Assembly (NCBI RefSeq): GCF_947507565.1
Contig: NC_089183.1
Location: 1,488,001-1,552,000, forward strand
Source: Oscarella lobularis
Lineage: Eukaryota > Porifera > Homoscleromorpha > Homosclerophorida > Oscarellidae
DNA: 64,000 nucleotides
Direction: 5' to 3'
The notes under the pieces were generated by a model. The model searched no databases. It had not been told where the DNA came from and saw only the letters and a list, made by a program, of their open reading frames with translations. Of the stretch, positions 10,793 through 22,060 are shown in pieces. Made by a program: the position numbers and the translations under genes. The first letter of the stretch is position 1. Each line of letters starts with the position of its first letter.

Positions 10793-11878
10793 ATGCGCGC
10801 ACTCGAAATCCGGAAATTAAATCGTCGCTTGTCCTCGTCCAGGTCTGCGCTGGGTTGATATGGCTTCATCAGCCACTGGAGGAGAATCCGGATACGCAGA
10901 GTCGCCGATAAGAAAAGCTGGAATTCTGCTGCCGTCAATTTCGCGCACTTCGCCTGGTTCCAAAATCGCGCCTTCTTCCGCCTTTCTGTACAGAGTAGAA
11001 TTTGCAAATACTCTGGCGTCGTGGACGCTGCCTGGCCAACCAATGCAGACGTCTCGGAACAGGTATTGATGGTCAACGACTGCTTGAAGTATGAATGAAT
11101 ACCAGCCCTTCCGATTATAGTAGTCGCTGTGGTTTCGGGACGGAGGCGTGAGAGGGATGTGGCAACCATCGATTGCCCCTGCACATTGAGGCACGTTGCT
11201 CTTCCTGCTGAATCCGTCGATCACACTTTTAGCGCCACACCAGTTCGGAAAGAAATGTACGGTTTCAATAGCTTCGAGACGATGATTGACGACGTTTCTT
11301 GAATGATGCAACAGACGGTCGACCTCCCAATGCCGAAAAGATGGGCGATCGTACGATACTCGGACGTCGTTGCGAGAAACCACAACGTTATCGCAACCCT
11401 TTTCTCTACGCTGATGGCCTCTCTCATTCTCGTGTTTCTTCTTTCGATCCAAGGTCTCAGCTAAGTGAATCAAAATGCATGATAATAATAATAATAATAA
11501 CGAATTTCCACTACACCAGTACCTGATCGCATAGATACAAAAACGTCTCGCGCCGCATTCGGAAATTCTCTCTCCATCTGTCGTCGTCGAAAGTTGACCA
11601 GCACACGTAAGTCCAAAAGGATGTATCGGGTCTACTAATTGGTCGGGATTATGCTGATAAACTATTAGAAGTACGTACCTTTGTAATACCCACTCTGTTC
11701 CGATGGAAGAAGCGGTTTTGCAAAGAACGGTGGCGAGCAAAGCGGTCAAGAAGTGAATCGATTGTCTTCGTCTTCTACGACGCTCAACCAGTGAAGAAAG
11801 ATTTGGAAGAGCTGCCAATGACCGCTCTCTCTCGCGTGGCAACAGCGAAAGCAAAAAAGAAGGCGTATCCATGGGCAA
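10731..11878 (-). pseudogene. PIF/Harbinger-type transposase (HARBI1-like nuclease)
   Basis: Minus-strand frames give a Harbinger nuclease. A helix-turn-helix region (11221-11427) reads ISVEKRVAITLWFLATTSE and then YRTIAHLFGIGRSTV. Next come VPQCAGAIDGCHIPL (first Asp) and YYNRKGWYSFILQAVVD. Then GWPGSVHDARVFANS and LIGDSAYP (second Asp) follow. After a frameshift near 10870, SSARMVVENAFGRLKA supplies the final Glu. These are the three DDE residues of the family, which moves with 3-bp target duplications. The segment upstream of the HTH (11430-11878) is open but unrecognisable, perhaps an intron or unrelated sequence. Frame changes near 11220 and 10870 make it a relic. A Myb/SANT partner ORF was not seen. 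Confidence 0.85.
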
Positions 11879-12028
11879 AGTTTGCTCGAAAGAATTATGA
11901 CGCGCGCGCTAAGACTATTCTGGCACGGATAAAAAGTCGTGTGTGAATGCGTGCTGGCCGAACCGTGCTGGCACGGTTCGGTTCTGGCCCGGTTAGGTAA
12001 GCCCAGCGTGAACGGGCTATAAGACATT

Positions 12029-12240
12029 TTCTTATATAGTCCCAGGTGGACAGACCGGTAGGCGTCTGTCCACCTACTTGTACGCCTGCCTCATCTCCCT
12101 AAATCTTACAACTTCACTTATCTACTTCGTGCCTACGCGCTCTATTATTAGATACTATTGTGCGATGGCATGCGCTACGGCGCATGCCCGTACTCATTCG
12201 TGCCTTACGCGAGGAGCCGAACGGGTCTTCTCTTTACATT
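12029..12240 (-). repeat. LTR-like copy (solo), matching 30223-30430
   Basis: About 210 bp closely match 30223-30430, from ACATT(T/C)T(T/C)(T/C)TATATAGTCCCAGG to the CTTTACA / CGTTACA end. On the minus strand the unit starts TGTAA and has a TATATA box near its far end, as expected of an LTR promoter. Two strong hairpins are conserved. One is AGGTGGACAGA...TCTGTCCACCT; the other is GGCATGCGCTACGGCGCATGCC at about 12168-12189. No element coding sequence lies beside this copy, so I read it as a solo LTR. A hairpin-rich MITE is the alternative. Confidence 0.6.
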
Positions 12241-12905
12241 TCCGCCGCGTCAAGAAGAGCTCGTCCTCGAGCGCAACGGGGCTCGGAGCGGCTCCACTGT
12301 AGCTCGCCTACCGTGCGCTACCCAGTCACCAATTAGGCGCTAATTACCTGCGTCACTAATGAGTCCGCGTGTTAATTATCTAATTAGCTGAGCCCTCCTC
12401 GGAACAAGTGACAAACGTAACAATGGCGACTCACACACTGCGGGTCTCGTCCATGTCTTGAACTTTGAGGACACTTTTCTCACACAGGCCGAGAACAGTC
12501 CAAAAATAAAATAAAAAAAATTGTTTTGGTAAGTCATTTTTGAATACAGGCTTTATAAAAACTTTGTTTTTTATTTAGAAATATTATAAAAATTATTTGC
12601 GCCATTGCCACTTTCTGTGGCGCTGTTCCACATGCAATAAGGTGCGGTCGGAGCGAATCGAGACATAATTCGATAACGCCAATTTTGCTACAAACTTTGC
12701 GCGTCATTTGGCTCTTCGTTCGAAAGCGCCCGCAAACCCACGCCGTTCTAGACGCTGTACATATCCTGCGCTCACTCGGAGAAGATCGGGGCCCGGGAAT
12801 GATCTTCGAAATCGACAAATATGAATTCGGCAAACGATAATACAATTGTGTGCATTGTGTAAAAATAAACTGCGTTTCTTTCACGGCACTGATTCATCCA
12901 CAATG
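12241..12905. other. no gene recognised
   Basis: GC-rich flank to about 12420, then mixed sequence. A minus frame at 12534-12884 (116 codons) has no motif and unremarkable composition; it is not called. Confidence 0.25.
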
Positions 12906-13200
12906 TGTTTTAGGTCAAATGAGAATGTTTCTTTGGAGGCATCAAAAGAGGCAGTTGTAAATGGGTCTTTAAAGTCGTCCAAAAAAGGTCACGGGAAACA
13001 CTCCTTCCCCATCATCAAGAAAAACATCAAAGAAGGAACAACCATTATCAGCGACCCGTGGAATGCGTACGACTGCCTCGACCAAAAGCAGTAATATTCG
13101 TTTTCCTTAGGGATACCAACATTTGACGGTCAATCATTCGACGTCTTTAAAAACGATTTGTATCACAGAAGTGTCTGCTGAAGGCTGCAGAAGAGTATGC
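12906..13200 (+). pseudogene. Merlin/IS1016-like transposase fragment
   Basis: The frame at 12906-13094 contains GHGKHSFPIIKKNIKEGTTI and SDPWNAYDCL. A one-base shift then gives GYQHLTVNHSTSLKT (about 13108-13155). 'GT.I.SD.W.AY..L...Y.H..VNHS' is the middle Asp motif of the ISXO2-like (DDE) domain used by Merlin elements. Neither the first Asp nor the final Glu region is present, and no terminal repeats were found, so this is a fragment. Confidence 0.75.
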
Positions 13201-14155
13201 CGTGAAAAAAGCTAGTTGATTATTATATCAAAGACATTCAAAACGTGACACTTCTTCTGAACATAAACGGCAATCAAAAAATTTTATTCAAAAAATTTAC
13301 AATTAGAAATTGTAACAGTCAGAAAGAATTAAAATTGACTTTCTGAACAGGGTAAATCGGCAGTTTCATTTTACCGGGGGCAACCACCTTAAGACCCTTA
13401 GAATTTAAATTTGATAGCAGTACCTATTAGTAAAAGTTGCGCGTTTATAGTAATGCATCATCAATTATGATTGATTATATGAAAGTGACACCAGTACTAG
13501 CCTTTTGACAGCAGTGATATGCTCTTCGTGTTTATCTGTACACGATAAAGATTCCGGGTAACAATTTCCATAAACGTGGCCACTCTTCAAATAGCAATAA
13601 GGTTGCGAATTATTTAAGCTGGTGGTATGTGAAGAACAAAATATATACGAATTCATTAAAAATTTAAATAGTACATTATTTACCTCTGCGCTACCAAACA
13701 GCAGGACACTAAGCCCCATAAGACACAGATGCTGAGAGGCATTCAATGACATTCTTATAGCATCCACCTCATTATCTAGTCGACTGCATGAAATAAAACG
13801 TAAATATAAAACAAAGGCATTCACAAAAGATCTGGACTGTTCACCGGTGATTGAGGCTGACCAATGGGTGAGCGTCAGAGTAGAGTGCCTCTACATAGAT
13901 CAATTGAAGGGCTGAATGCAAAAAGGGCCTAAGAGCCAAAATAGTTTTTTTGAGTAAAACATCGTTGAAGTTTAGGGAGTGCAGATTTCGTCTAATAATT
14001 GTTTGTTTGAAGCAAATAAACGACCATTTTGTAGCATTTTTAATGCACTATCCTCACATAAAATCGGGAAGTCCCGCTGTGCTTACGCAACCGTAAAAAT
14101 AAGCTGAAGAGTCTGCCTGTTCAAGCCTCGGAATCGGATTCTGGAGAAGTACAGG
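13201..14155. other. no supported gene
   Basis: AT-rich. A minus frame at 13465-13824 (119 codons) looks part coding: its start is LDNEVDAIRMSLNASQHL, followed by a possible GTAAAT donor. The only visible acceptor does not keep frame, so no gene is called. The rest shows nothing. Confidence 0.25.
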
Positions 14156-14560
14156 CCTATAGACCCTCATAGAATGACACGAACTGCCCTGGAAGGTAAG
14201 GGATCATCTTGCGGAGATCTTGCAACTTCAGTACACTTATTGGTTTCCCTGCGGGATACTTCTGCGGTAATTGGCGCGGGAGGCACTCTTTTCCCTCACT
14301 TTCGAATGTCAATTTTGGTCCACGGTTCTTTTTTTGAGTAGCTAAATCGTAGCCAAAGAACGCCAGGATGCTTCACAGTTATTTTCTTCCCATCTACAAC
14401 GTCTTCGCCCTCTCCATCATTAATCCAAAGAGCTTTGCTTTTAAGAACAGCTTCTCCGTTGAGACTCTTTTTCTGTCAGTGTATTGACGCGTCAAGGACG
14501 AGTGTTCGAGCATATCTTCAGCCTTCATTTCAATCACAGTAAACGGTTAATTTAAAGCAA
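14156..14560 (-). pseudogene. relic of an unidentified element protein (C-terminal part)
   Basis: On the minus strand, one frame reads ALWINDGEGEDVVDGKKITV and then HPGVLWLRFSYSKK. A shifted frame ends LKLQDLRKMIPYLPGQFVSF then YEGL and a stop at about 14160. The terminal pattern 'K..DL..(L/M)(L/I)PY(I/L)P....FY..L' resembles the ends of multi-copy transposase-like proteins I know from sponge and cnidarian genomes, but I cannot name the family. There is at least one frameshift. Confidence 0.4.
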
Positions 14561-14829
14561 TGAATTTTGTCGTCATCTGTGTCATCGTAAGATGCTGTTA
14601 AGGTGGATTTACATTAAAAAGCACAAACTCTACGTGTCCGTGTACGGATTCTGATCTGCGTTTCCTGCTTCTTTCGTCCGTTCTGAACAATAAGACGCAG
14701 CGTTTCCTAGCGTGCATCGGCGTGCACGTATTTCTTAGCGCGCGAGTGTCTGGGGGAAGTGGTTAGCGCACGTTGCTATTTACTGAAAGGTATTAATGAT
14801 AATTTTTCACCTTACCGGTCGAAGAAACT

Positions 14830-15182
14830 ATGCTAAAGAAGCCTTCCTCCGACTACTGCAATTGCACAGTCCCCGAGCAAATACAGCAGGAGCTCATTTG
14901 GAGTCGATTCGTTAACACAAAAGGGCTGCCTGGGAAAAATATTCCCTGTGATCTTTATATGGAACACCTGAACAAAACGCTAAAAACGATCATAAGAAGA
15001 TCCAGGGCAAACTACCCCAGCTTCAATTGTCCGCGGTAGCAAATTCTTGCGGGTCGTGGGAAAGGTGTGCGATGCTTTTGCTGACAACGTCGGCGTCAGA
15101 AAGGATTAGGCAGACACAGCAGAGTGAAAGATGTCAAAGATTTCGACCTAGCGACTGGCGTTGTTGTGGCTAATAATTTGGC
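14830..15182 (+). pseudogene. DUF6589-type element protein relic
   Basis: The frame 14830-15039 contains ELIWSRFVNTKGLPGKNIPC, then DLYMEHLNKTLKTIIR. After frame changes it continues with GSKFLRVVGKVCDAFADN and RHSRVKDVKDFD. The 'L.W.R.VN.KG..G.NIP.DL..EH.N...K' block is characteristic of DUF6589 proteins, which are abundant and transposon-like in invertebrates. Two or more disruptions. The non-LTR element starts directly after it and probably inserted here. Confidence 0.6.
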
Positions 15183-17666
15183 GAGCGCGACTATTCAGCA
15201 CAGGAAACTTGCCATCTAATTTTGGGCGAAAAGCTGGTGACATCTACACGCGAATTCAAAACGCTCTTTTTAGAGAATAAGCGTGAAGTCGATCCGGCTG
15301 CAAAGCCAGGGCGAACTGCAACGCTCCCAACATTCACGAAGCTATTGGAAAAACACCCCCTTCCAAGCTCGCCTGCCTCAACACCTACTGCGACATCGGA
15401 GGCACCGCCCCTCCAGGCGACACTGCCGACCCTCATATCTACGCTTCGAGGCGCCTCTCGCGGTTCAAGCCCAGGTTGTGATGGGTGGCGATTTGAACAC
15501 TTCCGGCTACTCCTGGACGACGAAGACTTGTTGAGCGACTTCCTCAAAATTTGCAATCTATTTCTCGACGGATCTATCCCGGCGATTGCTGCAACGGCCT
15601 TTTCGGGGGCGCGTCTGATCGCTCTCAAGAAAAATAAAGAAGACGTTCGGCCGATCGCCGTTGGTAGTGTATTTCGGCGAACTGTTGCTAAGCTCGCCTG
15701 CCGCCAGCTTAAGGACAGAATGTCAAGATATTTCGCGCCGTTTCAATTTGGGGTTGCCACACCTGGTGGCTCTGAGCAAATGATTCATCTTTTCCAGCTC
15801 ATCGCAACGCAGCATCCGGATTGGATAATTTTAAAGACGGATGCAAAGAACGCATTCAATTCTGTAAATCGTCAAACGTTTCTGAATTTGGTGGCACAGG
15901 ATTTCCCTTCGCTTAGTGCTTTCGTCAATGCCTGCTATGTCAAGTCGCCGACGCTTTCATGGCTTTGTCCCGATGGAATCAGACGTATATCTTCGGCGGA
16001 AGGAGTCCAGCAAGGAGATCCTCTGGGACCGTTCCTTTTCTCGTTGGCCCTGCACCCCAGCATCTTGAAGGCACAGTCGGTGATTGGCTCGGGCTTCGTG
16101 GCAAGTTATCTTGACGACGCCGTACTAGCTGGTCCACGGGACGATGTCGTGAAGGCTTTCAAGGTATTGGAGCAATCAATGAGCGACACGGGTCTCCGCA
16201 TCAGAAGTGACAAATGCGAAGCTTTTTGCTGTGTGCGGGATACTGATTGGCCTTTGCGACGCATTCCTTTTGTCAACGATGGATTCTGCGTATTGGGGAG
16301 CCCCATCGGTTCCGAAGAATTTGTTGCGAGAATGTGCGTTGCCAAAGTCGGTCAGGAGAAAGAATTTCTGCAGAAGCTTGCCCTTCTGCAGAACATCCAA
16401 TCAGCCTGCCTCCTTCTCCGATATTGTGGGGTAGGCAAAATAACCCACCTTCTCCGAACAATCCCGCCGCATCTTATTCGCCACGCCGCTCAGAACCACG
16501 ATTCCGACGTTCTGACTTCGTTTCAGTCGATCCTCGGCTGCAATCTCTCGCCGTCTCAAGTCCGACAGGTTCGCATTAAGATCGCCCAAGGAGGCTTTGG
16601 CTTATCGTCCGCAGCAGCAGTCTCGCCTTGTGCATTCGTCGCGTCATGGGCAGCGACCTTGAAGTTGCTACCTAATCGGTTACAGCTGATGTCGTCTCTA
16701 CCGGACGTTCTGATTGGGACTTCGGACAGCCTTTTTAACGGATATGTCTTCGACGCGCTGCGCTCATTAAGTTGGACTTCGCCGAAAATCGCAGCGGAAT
16801 TTCCATCTCTAGCTTCTCTTCCTGAAAAACACCTTAAGCTCCAAAAATATCTGTCATCTGCCTGCCAGGAAGTGGAGCTTGGACGACTACTAGAATCGCT
16901 TGACAAGGCGTCGCAGGCAAGACTCCGAAGCGCCGGAGGACCAATCTCGGGAGCGTGGCTGGATGCGCTCCCTCAGTCGAAAGAGTTGTCGTTTACCAAT
17001 GCCGAGTTCCAGACGGCGGCTCTTCTTCGACTGGGGGCAGACATTCCATTGCTGCGCCAAATCCGACGGTGCAACTGCGGAGCAGAGTCAGTTGCAGATG
17101 GATACCACCTCCTGACGTGCCCGAAGGATGGCGGTCCTATACGGCGCCACGATAGCTGACAGCATACGTGGCAGCAGATGCTCAGGTCGGTTAACTACCG
17201 AGTTGAGCTGGAACAGGAAAGAGAGTTCCAAGACAAGAAACGCCCGGACATCGGAATATATAATTTCGAGAACGGCAAGAAGCTTCTGCTTGACATCAGT
17301 GTAATCCACCCGCTTAGCCAAGCAGTCGTCACGGGCAGCGCTCAGGAGAATGGATACGCGGCGGCGCACAGAGATAAGACAAAGGACGAAAAGTACCTGC
17401 AAGTCGCCACGTCGTTGGGATATCTTTTCAAGCCCGTCGTCGTCGAAGTTTTTGGCCGGTGGAGTCCCACGGCGGCTAGCCTCCTCCACCAGATCGCGAG
17501 GCGCCCGTCGGTCGACTTTATGAATGATCGCAACGGATTCATCAACTACTGGAGCAAGCGTCTAGCGGTCTGCCTACAAAGAGCAAACTCACGAATAATT
17601 CTTAATAAAGTAGAACTAATTATCCCCACCCATCATTCCCCTGTTCTCCCCTCCCCCACCCTGTAG
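15183..17666 (+). pseudogene. non-LTR retrotransposon ORF: reverse transcriptase plus restriction-like endonuclease
   Basis: One frame runs from about 15183 to 17666 with a single in-frame TGA at 17157-17159. RT motifs: SSPGCDGWRFEHFRLL, RPIAVGSVFRR, LKTDAKNAFNSV, EGVQQGDPLGPFLFSLAL, and the catalytic ASYLDDAVLA (about residue 290). C-terminal to the RT comes a zinc knuckle, CNCGAESVADGYHLLTC, then RRH. Past the TGA is a PD-(D/E)xK endonuclease, KKRPDIGIYN followed by LLLDISVIHP. A C-terminal CCHC plus restriction-like endonuclease, with no APE endonuclease, marks the older, site-selective non-LTR clades (R2/R4/NeSL/Utopia-like). Which clade is not clear by eye. No frameshift is present over about 820 codons, so this copy is young. 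The 5' end runs into the DUF6589 relic and is probably truncated. Confidence 0.85.
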
Positions 17667-17737
17667 ATGTAAGGTGCTTCACCACACACCATTCCCTCTA
17701 AACCCCCTAGTGCCCCTGTCTGTGTGTTTATTAGAAT

Positions 17738-18462
17738 ATGTACTGTGTAGTTGAGAGATATACCATAAATAAAACCCCAACAGTAATAGAAGAGTACATG
17801 AGACGTCCGGTAGAAGTTGAAGACGTTTGTCTACTGAACTACGTCTCTGACTACTATATAAACGCAAAGGGTAAAACAGTGCGCAGACACAAGTCTGTAG
17901 TCGTTCGTGTAGCACCGCGAATCCTTTGCAATAAGTCAAACAAGGAACAGTACGAAAAGTACTGTTACTATCAGTTGATGAAATTCAAACCTTTTAGTAA
18001 GCTCGTCGATCTGACTATTGAAGAAGAGGAAGCAGAAAATGAGATTACCGATACAGACGGTGAAAACATTCATCTGCCTTCCACAAAAGCTTTCAAAAAG
18101 TTCATTCGAACGGCCAGCGAAAAGTTGGTCAATAGAATTGAAGTGATGGAAGATATTGAATCAATAGTCAATATTCAAATGCCTTTTGAAGAGACAGAGG
18201 AAGATCCAAATAAGGCACAGAAAGACGAAGATAAAGATCTTGGACATAAAAAGATCCGAGATCAAGATGACTGGATGAAATTGTGCCGTCCTCCCAATTC
18301 ATCCGATGACTTTGACGAGGACGACACAAGAGATTCCGAATTTAATCAGGGAGATCTCGCACACTACAACTGGTCGGAAAAACTTGCGCAGTTTCCACCG
18401 TTGTCAGAGGCTCCAAAATTTGTAACGGAAGCGCGTAAAAAAAAGCACTTCATCTACTAAGG
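17738..18462 (+). pseudogene. Helentron ORF, segment between Rep and helicase
   Basis: This 240-codon frame starts MYCVVERYTINKTPTVIEEY and continues VCLLNYVSDYY and RRHKSVVVRVAPRI, then YCYYQLMKFKPF. It closes with acidic linkers. The 'Y..R(P)......L..Y........VVR..PR........YC.Y.L.KF.PF' pattern is the pre-helicase region of Helitron/Helentron proteins. It ends only because of an extra A in an A8 run near 18437-18444. With one A fewer, the frame runs straight through to the helicase. The HUH Rep domain is not present upstream, where non-LTR sequence lies instead. Confidence 0.65.
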
Positions 18463-20180
18463 AGCTCGTTGCGGCTGCCGATTCGAGCCTTCTTCAAGGC
18501 AGTCAGAAATTAGCGTACAACATTGTTCGCAGCCACAACGAGTTGACAAAAAGCGGCTTCGAATGCAAGCCGCTCCGAATGATTGTTTGCGGTTCCGCTG
18601 GAACCGGAAAGTCGTATCTAATAAATTGCATAAAGGAAATGCTCGGAAGCGAATGCATACTGGCAGCACCTACTGGTGTTGCAGCATTTAATATTGGTGG
18701 ACAAACGCTCCACTCGCTTCTACGCATTCCTTTGCAGAAGACGTCATTTTCCGACGTTCAAGGACCTTCTCTTAGAGACCTGCAGGAGAGGTTCGAAGAC
18801 GTACGATATTTGATCATCGACGAAATGTCGATGGTCGGACGGCATCAGCTGTCACTCATCCACCGGCGCCTCTGCCAAGCGCTGCCGCAGGGAGCTTGCG
18901 AGTCGTTCGGTGGAATATCTCTAATTTTCTTCGGAGACATGGGACAGTTGCCACCGGTTGGTGACTCTCCTTTGTACCGAAGCGCGGCAACCGAAGGATC
19001 CGCGACTAATCAAGGTCGTCAGCTGTATATGACGTTTTAAGTTGTCGTACAGCTGACGAAAATCATTCGCCAGTCCGGTAATGACGAGCTACAGATAAAG
19101 TTTCGCGACGCCCTGCAAAGGCTTCGCGACGGTTGCCCGTCGTACGAGGACTGGCACCAACTGTATATGTCACGTAACTTTGCACGGCACGATCAGCTGG
19201 GGGACGTAAAGACGTCTTTCCGCGATGCTGTTCGGCTATTTGCGTGCAGAGAGAATGTAGCCGAGTTCAACTTCAATTGCTTGAAGAATTCCAACAAGCC
19301 GGTGGCTGTGATTAACGCCGATCACAACTGCACCGAGGCCAAAAATTCCAATGAAGAAGACGCCGGCGGACTTTACGCACGCGTTCGTCTTTGCGAAGGC
19401 GCGCGTGTTATGCTCTCATCGAATCTCTGGACCGAGATGGGCTTGGTCAACGGATCGATGGGATACGTAGTGGCAATTTTGTACCAACCCGGTGCAAAAC
19501 CGCCAGCACTTCCAACAGCTGTCGTTGTTCAAATGGACAAATACGACGGCCCAACTTGGGGCGGAGAACGCTGCGTTCCCATATGCCCCATCGAGCGCTC
19601 ATGGCCCAGTTCAACGGGCAATAGAAAGAGTTCATGCAAGCGGCGACAGCTACCCATTCAATTGGCATGGGCTGTCACCGTGCACAAATCGCAAGGTCTC
19701 ACACTAGATCGTGCGGTTATTGACATAGGCAAGCGCGAATTTGCACCTGGAATAACCTACGTGGGATTTTCCAGAGTGCGGCATATTAATCATTGCCTAA
19801 TTCAAAGCTTTGATTACGCTCGAATTGCTAATTTGAGCAAATCAAAAAGCTATAAACAGCGATTGAGCGAAGACAAGCGCCTAGACGGTCTAGCTAGGCG
19901 TACTGAAAAAACATTTCAGTCGTTGGCCTTGCGTACCAACGATGATACTGCTCCAGATGATATTAAAGAGTTTTTTAAACATGTGGAAAATGAATCAGAA
20001 TCAGTGATTGACAAAGAGGAGCATAGCGATCATACATACAGCAAAAAAAGGATCGTTGACAATGACAATGCCACGGACAAAATTGATGATAATAATACCG
20101 TCAAAGCGACTAAGACAGCGGCTAAAAAGCCCCGGCTGAAAAACCTAAAGGGAAACGCGCGAGTCGTGCCCGCACAAGTG
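18463..20180 (+). pseudogene. PIF1-family helicase domain of a Helentron
   Basis: SF1B helicase with Walker A GSAGTGKSYLI (about 18594-18625), then APTGVAAFNIGGQTLHS. Walker B is YLIIDEMSMVG and motif III is FFGDMGQLPPVG. The C-terminal motifs are GSMGYVVAI, AWAVTVHKSQGLTLDRAVID and GITYVGFSRVRH. One TAA (19038-19040, just after QLYMTF) interrupts the frame and reading continues in the same frame. The following region (19870-20170) is low-complexity acidic/basic linker. Family knowledge: in Helentrons this helicase is joined to a Rep upstream and often an OTU protease downstream, as seen here. Confidence 0.85.
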
Positions 20181-20782
20181 TGCCGTTACCACCGGCTGCA
20201 AAGAAACGCCGGACCACTACTCCACCGTCTCCGAATCCGTTTCTGCTTCAAATGGGGCGCAAGCGCGAATCGATAGTAGGAGACGGAAACTGCAACTTTC
20301 GAACAGTGTCAAAAGCAGCATTTGGAACCGAAGATCGCCATTTGGCACTTCGGTTACAGATTGTTAATTTCATGGCAGAATACCAGTCTGTCTTTGAAAT
20401 GTTCTGCTGCAACACGGACTATGAAGCTCACATTTCAAAGCTACGACAAGAAGGAGCTTGGGCAACCCAAGCTGAAATCCACGCAACTGCAACACTTTTT
20501 CAAATTGACGTCAGTATATTTACATGGATGGGTAAAGAGTGGACGTGGAATACATACAAACCGAGGTTTGATATAACTGTTTCGGCGCTAATTAGGCTGC
20601 CCGTGAACAGAATAGAGATACAACATTATAGAAACCACTTTGATCTGATTGTACCCATCGATCAAAGTGAGTTGGCTTTGGCTTCTCCACGCAAAAGTGC
20701 AAAAGCGTGCGACAAGCCAAAGCTGTTGTGCTCTTCCTTAGCAGCTAATGAAGCTGACCTGCTGATGGCCAAAGAACAATAG
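20180..20782 (+). CDS. OTU-type cysteine protease domain, C-terminus of Helentron protein
   Basis: This 200-codon frame has SIVGDGNCNFRTVSKAAFGT, the D-G-N-C catalytic block of OTU proteases (Cys at about residue 38). A later stretch, EIQHYRNHFDLIVP, carries the His region. It is preceded by a basic Pro/Lys linker, AAKKRRTTTPPSPNP, in the same frame as a linker reading back to about 20130. It is therefore the end of the PIF1 protein, separated by one indel near an A5 run at about 20126. OTU modules are known riders of Helitron-like elements; their role there is unproven (deubiquitination is the family activity). Confidence 0.8.
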   Translation: MPLPPAAKKRRTTTPPSPNPFLLQMGRKRESIVGDGNCNFRTVSKAAFGTEDRHLALRLQIVNFMAEYQSVFEMFCCNTDYEAHISKLRQEGAWATQAEIHATATLFQIDVSIFTWMGKEWTWNTYKPRFDITVSALIRLPVNRIEIQHYRNHFDLIVPIDQSELALASPRKSAKACDKPKLLCSSLAANEADLLMAKEQ

Positions 20783-20804
20783 CTACGTCGGCAGGTAAGA
20801 GAAG

Positions 20805-20860
20805 GCATTCCAATGAAATGCCTTCTTGGAGGCATTCCAATGGAATGTCTCCTATAATAA
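20805..20860 (+). other. two consecutive hairpins, candidate Helentron 3' end structure
   Basis: AAGGCATTCCAATGAAATGCCTT is followed at once by GAGGCATTCCAATGGAATGTCTC. Each folds back on itself. They lie just after the OTU stop codon. Helentrons usually carry a stem-loop near the 3' terminus, so this is the expected place. Confidence 0.5.
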
Positions 20861-20974
20861 CACATAGTTTTGGAACATTTCTCATACCTCAAAAAATTAA
20901 ACAAATCTTTGCGGCCAATGAAATACAAAAAGAATAGTCAAAGTCAATGACTAAAACTTTTTTAAAACTGCAAA

Positions 20975-21135
20975 TCAAGGTTAGTAAAATATATAAAATA
21001 CGTAGTAATATGAGACATATTCTTTACAGTAAATAAATCAATCAAAAAATCAATCAAAAAATCAATCGATTAATCAATCAATCAGTCAAAAAATCAATCA
21101 ATCAATCAGTCAAAAAATCAATCAATCAATCAATG
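20975..21135 (+). repeat. (ATCA)n microsatellite with AAAA interruptions
   Basis: 21036-21135 is made of ATCAATCA runs broken by CAAAAAATCA and CAGTCAAAAA units. It abuts the truncated DIRS RT at 21130, so it either marks the truncation point or is the 3' tail of a microsatellite-targeting element. Confidence 0.8.
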
Positions 21136-22060
21136 TAACAGCTGCGTTGTCGGGCCTTCGACCTTGTGGGCAGCCACCGGCATACCCAACGCTTCGCACG
21201 TCGTCAGAGCAACGCTCTTGTTTGCGGCGCCCTCGCGCGATCTGGGCCGTCCAAAGAACAGGTAGTCGTCGAGATAGTGTAGTCCCGATGAAATTCCCCG
21301 CTGGTACATCACCCATAGTAACGCATCCGCCACCGCCGAAAAGATAATAGGTGCCGACCGCAGCCCGAACGGTAGAGCCGTGTCCGCGAACGCTTGTCCT
21401 TGCCACCGAACGCCCAAGAAGTGGCGATCCGCCGGGTGCACAGGCACTACCCGGTAGGCGCTTTGAATATCCAGCTTGACCAACTGCGCCCCTTCGCCTA
21501 GCAACGCGCAGCGTTGAGTCGCCTCGGCGACGCGCACGTACTCGGTGGAGCAGCTCTCGTTTGCAATAAAGTCGTTCACGCTCCGACCTCTGGGCGCTGA
21601 GAGGTTGACGATGAGCCTCCACTTCTGTGGCTGGCCGGGCGGTGTATTCTTTGGAATTACCTCAAAAGGGCTTATCCACAACGCCTCCACCGCGTCGTCC
21701 GGTAGCGGGCCCAACACGCGTCCTGCGGCCATTTCGGCTGACAGAAATTCGTCGACTGCCGCAGGATGTAAAGCGGCTGAGCGAAGGATGCGACGGGGTG
21801 CTCGACTCCTTTTGGTCGCAGCGCAACCGATCCGGAAGCCGCTAGATAGTCCCCTGATCAGCCACGCCGCGAAGCGGGAGTCAGGGAATCCCGCGACCGC
21901 CTGCTGCCAGGCGGAGAGGCGCAACGGGGAGGAAGACGCTCTTGCCCACGCATTGTGACGCACCACCGGTGGTCCACTAGCATCATCCAGAGCCGCGAGC
22001 GACGGCCACAGCCGGTATTTGGCACCCTTAAGGCCGCAATCCCCTACGCCAAGAACAAGA
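21130..22060 (-). pseudogene. DIRS-type reverse transcriptase, 3' truncated
   Basis: The minus frame 21130-21966 (278 codons, open further upstream to about 22040) contains ALWISPFEVIPKN and KWRLIVNLSAPRGRSVNDFI. The next motifs are LVKLDIQSAYRVVPVHPADR and ALPFGLRSAP, then the catalytic HYLDDYLFFGRP. The SPF.VIPK / NLS.P.G.SVND / LDI.SAYR.VPVHP combination is typical of DIRS and Ngaro elements, which integrate with a tyrosine recombinase. The frame stops where the ATCA microsatellite begins, so RNase H, methyltransferase and recombinase parts are missing. Confidence 0.8.

Noticed and set aside
12534-12884. 116-codon minus frame
   Set aside because: No motif, no splice context and ordinary composition; likely a chance ORF.
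13465-13824. 119-codon minus frame with a GTAAAT donor inside
   Set aside because: The only visible acceptor does not restore a frame, and no family is recognised.
15191-15628. 145-codon minus frame
   Set aside because: Antisense shadow of the non-LTR RT, which carries all RT motifs on the plus strand.
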